This document shows, piece by piece, positions 61,819 to 64,000 of a stretch of 64,000 nucleotides of DNA. A program made the translations under genes and the position numbers. This DNA is from Desulfatibacillum alkenivorans DSM 16219 (lineage in GTDB: Bacteria > Desulfobacterota > Desulfobacteria > Desulfobacterales > Desulfatibacillaceae). How positions within the stretch are numbered: the first letter of the stretch is position 1; each line of letters opens with the position of its first letter. The notes beneath the pieces are model-generated. The model ran no database searches, had not been told where the DNA came from, and saw only the letters and a list, made by a program, of their open reading frames with translations. The stretch covers positions 124,001 to 188,000 of the forward strand of contig NZ_FQZU01000007.1 in NCBI RefSeq assembly GCF_900142135.1, given 5' to 3'.

Positions 61819-63735
61819 CTAAGTGATAACGTCCAGCACGTGTTCCATATCCAATAAAAGTTTGACGCCGTTATCCAGTTTGGCCATGCCCAAAATGTAA
61901 TCCGGCTGAATGGTCGCTCCAAAGGACGAGGTGTCCTCGATCTGGGAGGCCAGCACGTCCTTGACCTCCGACACCGAGTCCACAATCACGCCCATAAAAA
62001 CCGTTTTATCCGGACTTTCCATCTCCAGGACCACGATGCACGTGCGCTCCGTATAGTCCTGGGCCTCCATGCCAAAGCGGAGGCGGAGGTCCATGATGGG
62101 AATCACCTGGTCCCGAAGGTTGATGACGCCCTTGATGTAGCTGGGCGCCTGGGGAATGGCCCGGATGGGCCGCATGCCGATGATTTCCCGTATTTTCAAG
62201 ATGTCCAGGCCGAACTCCTGGCCTTGAAGCGCAAAAGTAAGGTACTTTCCCTCCCGGGCGAGCATGGTCCTGCCCGAGTCCTGCTCCTTGGCGCCGCGAG
62301 GCTCCACCAGGGCGCGGGAAAATTCAGGGCTGGTCAAAGGTTTGGATGGGCGATCCCCGCAGGCCGCCTCCGCAAACCGGCAGTCCACGAATTCGTCCAG
62401 GTCAATGAGTTTGCCGATGCCCATGTCATGGACCATGTATTGCTGAATGACGTCCAATTCCTCCTTGGAAGGGTACAGGTCGTCCGTCCGGATTCCCATA
62501 GGGTCGGTGAGCACGTTTTTCAGGACAGGAACCTTCAACCCCACGGTTTTTTCCGGGTCCAGAAAATCCACGGCGATCCTGGCCGAGTTCTCCGGCCTGT
62601 TTTTGATGAACCTGCCCGCCGCAACCAGCAATTCATGGAATTCCAGCATGGCGTCCCCGTGGGCGTCCACCAGCTCCCGGCGCATGGCCAGGACGCAGCA
62701 CGGATGATTGTTCCATATTTCCGAAGAAAGGAATTGCAGGTCCGTAAGGCCCGAGGCGATGGTCTTGGTGGCCAGAGGCTCCGCAACCATGAATCCGCAC
62801 GTCCCGTCGTTGCCCTTCAAATATCCCGGCATATCCACAGGCGCCACGACTTCCAGGTTGACGTCGTAATGACGCCCGGCGGTGATCATCCCGGCGGACA
62901 GTCCAATGCCCGAAAAAAATTGATGGGTGAGCATGTGGTGGATGGACATCTTGTGGGGGATTAAGAAGGAACGTCCTTTGAAAAAATCCTTCCACGGCTC
63001 TTTGTAGCTTCCGTGTTTGCTGCGCACCATCACCGACCCGTTCCTGTGGGCGAACAAGGTCAGGCGAATGGGAACGTCAAACCCGAAAAGATCCATGGCG
63101 ATGGGCGCCAATACGCAGGCGCCGTCCACGGTTCCTTCCTCCAGGGCCTGGCGCACCGGGTTCCAGCCGCCCATGCACTGGGTTTCCAGTTCAAAGCGTC
63201 TGGGCTTGAACACGCCGGACTCTATTAAATGCCTGGCCACGCCCAATACAAGATGGTCCGTAATCTGGATGTGGGCGATTTTCAGCTTCAGTTTTCCCGA
63301 AGCCGTAAACTCCGGGACCCGTTTGCCGGTTGTTTTCGGCTTTTCCCTGGCCCCGACAGCCTCAAGAATTCTTTCTTTCAGTTCCTTGGCCTGGAACGGC
63401 TTGGGAATGAACCCGGTGGCGCCCGCATCGCGCGCCGCCTGCTCCTGCGCCTTGTCTCCTTGGCCCGTGGCCATGATAAAAGGCAGGCCTGCTAAACGAT
63501 CGTTTTTTCGCACCCATTGGAGAAGCTCCAAGCCCCCCCGGTTGGGCATGTTCCAATCGCTTATGATCAAATCAACCTTTTCCCCCTGCTCCAAAAGCGC
63601 GACGGCCGCATCTCCGTCTTCCGCCTCCAGAATATGTTCATAACCTATGGTCTTCAGAGCGGCGACTTCAATTTGCCGCGTCAGGGGAGAATCTTCAGCC
63701 AGAAGAATACGCATCTTCCGGTGGTCTTCAGACAT
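61819..63735 (-). CDS. REC - binding-protein - CheW fusion protein
   Basis: 638 residues from ATG 63735 (GGAGG 7 bases upstream; the frame extends to 63855). Residues 8-130: receiver domain with D60 in LIISDWNMPN, T90 and K112. Residues 150-475: NMT1/SsuA-type binding fold without signal peptide (IAHIQITDHLVLGVARHL, SIHHMLTHQFF, NNHPCCVLAMRREL, C346/C347). Residues 494-638: CheW (FALQGQEFGLDILKIREIIG, GVINLRDQVIPIMDLRLRFG). It may couple ligand or phosphate state to a CheA. No CheA or MCP is in the window. Unusual architecture; see findings. Confidence 0.93.
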   Translation of the reverse strand: MSEDHRKMRILLAEDSPLTRQIEVAALKTIGYEHILEAEDGDAAVALLEQGEKVDLIISDWNMPNRGGLELLQWVRKNDRLAGLPFIMATGQGDKAQEQAARDAGATGFIPKPFQAKELKERILEAVGAREKPKTTGKRVPEFTASGKLKLKIAHIQITDHLVLGVARHLIESGVFKPRRFELETQCMGGWNPVRQALEEGTVDGACVLAPIAMDLFGFDVPIRLTLFAHRNGSVMVRSKHGSYKEPWKDFFKGRSFLIPHKMSIHHMLTHQFFSGIGLSAGMITAGRHYDVNLEVVAPVDMPGYLKGNDGTCGFMVAEPLATKTIASGLTDLQFLSSEIWNNHPCCVLAMRRELVDAHGDAMLEFHELLVAAGRFIKNRPENSARIAVDFLDPEKTVGLKVPVLKNVLTDPMGIRTDDLYPSKEELDVIQQYMVHDMGIGKLIDLDEFVDCRFAEAACGDRPSKPLTSPEFSRALVEPRGAKEQDSGRTMLAREGKYLTFALQGQEFGLDILKIREIIGMRPIRAIPQAPSYIKGVINLRDQVIPIMDLRLRFGMEAQDYTERTCIVVLEMESPDKTVFMGVIVDSVSEVKDVLASQIEDTSSFGATIQPDYILGMAKLDNGVKLLLDMEHVLDVIT

Positions 63736-63902
63736 TTTTTGCCTCCTGGAAAAATGAATTGCTCTCTCGGAAACATTCGGACAAGGCTCTTCGGCCGCAA
63801 TGAAACAACCATAGAGCACAAAGCGTGCCGTTTTTGATGCATCACGATAAATCAATTGATATCAATTGATTATATGAGCAACTTCAGCGCCTTTCTGCTT
63901 GT
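63736..63902. promoter_or_regulatory. Region upstream of the fusion gene with a 20-bp palindrome
   Basis: ATCAATTGATATCAATTGAT at 63851-63870 is a perfect palindrome made of two tandem palindromic decamers, about 116 bases upstream of the fusion ATG. It sits in AT-rich DNA. It is a good candidate operator for the cluster; the regulator is unknown. Confidence 0.5.
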
Positions 63903-64000
63903 TTAACAGGTTTTGAAGCCATTGATTTGGCGCCGCGTCAAAGACTTGGCAAAATTCCCGGGATTTTTATCGGGGCGAATTGCGGCGGCGTCCAGTTCCT
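63903..64000 (-). CDS. Possible 3' end of a leftward gene (cut by edge)
   Basis: A minus-strand frame enters from the edge and runs about 32 codons (…AIRPDKNPGNFAKSLTRRQINGFKTC) to TAA at 63903-63905. It may be a real C-terminus. There is too little to identify a domain, and chance remains possible. Confidence 0.25.
   Translation of the reverse strand, partial: ELDAAAIRPDKNPGNFAKSLTRRQINGFKTC

Overview
The window looks like a chromosomal piece of a complete or near-complete fatty-acid or hydrocarbon-oxidising sulfate-reducing deltaproteobacterium (Desulfobacterota), probably close to Desulfatibacillum. The basis is the aprBA-qmoABC block of dissimilatory sulfate reduction, an HdrA-type flavoprotein, a 2-hydroxyacyl-CoA dehydratase/benzoyl-CoA reductase-type operon, a FadL/toluene-type porin and a Gram-negative envelope (Lnt, lipoproteins). 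The species assignment is an inference; no 16S gene is present. The only RNA gene I can support is one tRNA-Arg(CCU).

Layout. 1-544: truncated Cys-rich YkgJ-type protein. 545-8840: aprBA, a terminator, then qmoABC, the electron path from the menaquinone pool to APS reductase. 8962-16717: lipoprotein hydrolase, prfB (with programmed +1 frameshift) followed by ATP-grasp and HD genes, flavoredoxin, a secreted dockerin-like protein, lnt. 17067-21000: unknown membrane protein with a divergent-type TetR regulator, moaB with an acidic-tailed protein, a Nudix protein. 21130-24543: metal-linked block (TIGR03943 protein, permease, ZnuA, small His/Cys-rich protein). 24671-26025: alkaline phosphatase. 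26506-31619: SCP2 protein, then MoxR, DUF58, transglutaminase, zinc ribbon. 31641-37095: CBS protein, DUF1330, and a two-module HdrA. 37560-41526: PaaX-like regulator followed by two dehydratase subunits and their activase. 42088-44137: ankyrin protein, tRNA, CBS-ACT protein behind a sigma-54-like site. 44164-47744: a two-gene secreted module (subtilisin-VWA protein plus a small secreted protein) bounded by two 146-bp direct repeats. 47824-53908: DUF3108, SidJ-like pseudokinase candidate, DUF3786, two YkgJ proteins, dGTPase. 54007-57885: FadL-type porin, secreted coiled-coil protein, lipoprotein, methyltransferase. 58737-63735: Fe-S protein, a signal-less binding protein, CheX and a REC-binding-protein-CheW fusion.

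The least ordinary parts are (i) the CheW-type signalling cluster at 60315-63735, in which a solute-binding-protein fold without a signal peptide is fused between a receiver and a CheW domain and is accompanied by a free paralogue of that binding domain and by CheX; (ii) the protease module at 44615-47557, whose second gene resembles the protease's own prodomain, making it a candidate inhibitor; and (iii) helically phased TCACAA boxes upstream of aprBA. Five intergenic regions (about 32.4, 37.2, 41.6-41.9, 51.0-51.4 and 57.9-58.6 kb) carry degenerate dispersed palindromic repeats of shared families.
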